Shown piece by piece: positions 62,714 through 64,000 of a stretch of 64,000 nt of DNA. Both the position numbers and the translations under genes were made by a program. Numbering within the stretch: the first letter of the stretch is position 1; every line of letters begins with the position of its first letter. The stretch covers positions 62,001 through 126,000 of the forward strand of contig CAJNYU010000185.1 in assembly GCA_905331475.1 (NCBI GenBank), read 5' to 3'. The notes below the pieces were generated by a model, which saw only the letters and a program-made list of their open reading frames with translations, had not been told where the DNA came from and did no database searches. Origin of the DNA: Rotaria socialis (Eukaryota; Rotifera; Eurotatoria; Philodinida; Philodinidae).

Positions 62714-63474
62714 GTGATGTAGTGTTCTAAAAACTTCTTTTTTTACGTATCGTTATTGTTTTGTTCGTTCGTTATTGTTCATCTTCTTCTGTATACATGC
62801 CCGATGAGAGCAAAAAAACTTGTTTATTCATTGTTTTTCAGATAGAAAATAAAACAAAGTATGGTGACGATTGAGACCAATGTCGTTCTAAACTTCGATT
62901 CTACATGAAAGAAAAATATTTTCAAACTATTGACCAAGCACAAAATCACATGTCTGCAATTAGTTTAATCAATCAGAATAAATAAATCTTATATAAAAAA
63001 AAAAAAACTTTGAAAAAGATTCGATGAATTTATTCTTGCTTAGTAATGTATGTAGCTGATGGTCATGTTGTAGATTGATGTCACTATATATGCAATTTGT
63101 TGTAGATCAACTTCCGATTTTACAGTTTAATATGAACTTATTAATAAAATAGATTAATTTTTTTTATCTATCACATCTTGGTCTTAGATACATAAAAAAA
63201 AGGTTAAGGGCGATTTTATTACTTTTATAATGTAAATACAGATTAGTATAACTATTTTAAATATCTTATGTAAGTTTAAAATAGTTGTGTAATACGACAC
63301 ATGAATCGAATCTATTGATATGATTCATTCTATTGATGAACTATTGAATGCTATTTAGATCAGTAGAATTTTACTGTCGGATCTAGTCGATATAAACGAT
63401 GACTAATAACAACACTTCAATCCCGCCCACTGTTAAATAATACGGTTAATAACAGTGCATCTAAATCTAATACG
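62714..63474. other. Intergenic spacer before the GT2-like fragment
   Basis: 3' flank of SNRPA1, then AT-rich DNA. No initiating exon for the downstream glycosyltransferase frame was found here. Confidence 0.45.
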
Positions 63475-64000
63475 ACTGCACTTTTATCGTGTTTGGTATC
63501 ATCTTAGTCGCAGCTTTGTGTGCTGTTATAGGGGAGAAATATTGGAATCGACCACTTCGTGCTATTTTCACTTGCAAAAAGAATAAGCGTTCGAGCAGAC
63601 CGTATCGCTTTAAGCGTTGCCTTTTACTTGCATTTTTATTCAGTGCCAATATTGCCTATTTCTTAGCCAATCAACGTGCTGTAATGACTATGGTCATCAT
63701 TAGTAAAGCAAAAGATATCATAGGCACCATTATCTTACCGATTTACTATGCTTACAAACTAATAACCTGCTGCCAGGCTAAGCGACCAATTCTTGATGGA
63801 AGTAACAAGATTATCTTTTCTATCATTCCCGTCTACAATGAAACGTTAGAAGAAATTACATATACAATGGACTCAATTATCTACAACTCTATCAAATGCT
63901 AGTGATCATTATTTGTGATGGCCATATACCAAACGTTGATTCTCTTATTGATAGAATGGACATAGTTGTATCAAATCTACAATATTGTTCTTGGAAAGGC
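63475..64000 (+). pseudogene. Chitin-synthase-like GT2 glycosyltransferase, partial and frame-broken
   Basis: A frame open from about 63475 encodes two hydrophobic segments (FGIILVAALCAVIG and RCLLLAFLFSANIAYFLA), a further hydrophobic stretch, and IIFSIIPVYNETLEEITYTMDS, the first strand of a GT-A fold as in chitin synthases. It stops at about 63900. In another frame, starting at about 63896 without a gap, LVIIICDGHIPNVDSLIDRMD continues the family to the window end (ICDG is the expected next motif). No intron signals lie between, so a single-base indel has split the gene, or the assembly has an error. There is no in-frame ATG before the first hydrophobic segment; an upstream TAA closes the frame. 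Truncation at the window edge prevents judging the remainder. Confidence 0.55.

Noticed and set aside
1..64000. CRISPR arrays, bacterial operons, rRNA or tRNA genes
   Set aside because: No regularly spaced repeats, no polycistronic layout and no recognisable tRNA or rRNA segments; spliced eukaryotic genes throughout.

Overview
This is a nuclear window from a small, AT-rich, intron-rich animal genome. Most introns are only 45-65 nt with GTAAG/GTAAA-type donors. Gene content is metazoan: EGR co-repressor NAB, GRAF, rhodopsin-like GPCRs, a selenoprotein with its SECIS, a THAP domain, and DNAJC22 with a TM2 domain. Compact introns, AT-rich codon use and a short terminal-inverted-repeat element suggest a rotifer, most likely a bdelloid. 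That placement is inference; no rRNA or mitochondrial marker is present.

Layout. The 5' end of CDC27/APC3 lies on the minus strand at 1-2019 and runs off the left edge. DNAJC22 follows (2385-5400, minus), with a decayed ORF in its 1.5 kb intron. A 5.3 kb gene-free stretch with microsatellites leads to an EGF-like single-pass membrane protein (10751-11815), a 383 bp TIR element (12075-12457) and a tandem pair of TTK/Mps1-like kinases (14095-16535). A 21-exon GRAF-type BAR-PH-RhoGAP-SH3 gene (18390-23308, minus) is followed by ribosomal protein eL6 (25314-27364), a single-exon ankyrin protein (27820-29115), a divergent GPCR (29813-31338, minus) and an SR splicing factor (32766-33971, minus).

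The centre holds the most notable locus: a 12-exon gene (35194-38560) that reads in frame from a THAP zinc-finger domain into a complete NAB co-repressor (NCD1 + NCD2). ATP-citrate lyase follows (39813-44984). Then come a dual-specificity phosphatase (minus), a MIEN1/SelW-like selenoprotein with in-frame UGA, 3' SECIS and C-terminal CaaX box (minus), a second GPCR (minus), PSMD9 (minus) and STPG1 (minus). After a 3.7 kb gene-poor stretch there are an HTRA2-type mitochondrial protease, a VLCAD/ACAD9-type acyl-CoA dehydrogenase with an altered active-site motif, U2A' (SNRPA1), and the beginning of a frame-broken chitin-synthase-like GT2 gene at the right edge.

The genes are mostly unrelated housekeeping loci, each with its own transcript; no operon-like logic is evident. 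Exon boundaries were read by eye, using splice-site dinucleotides, phase continuity and family similarity recalled from knowledge. No database search was run.
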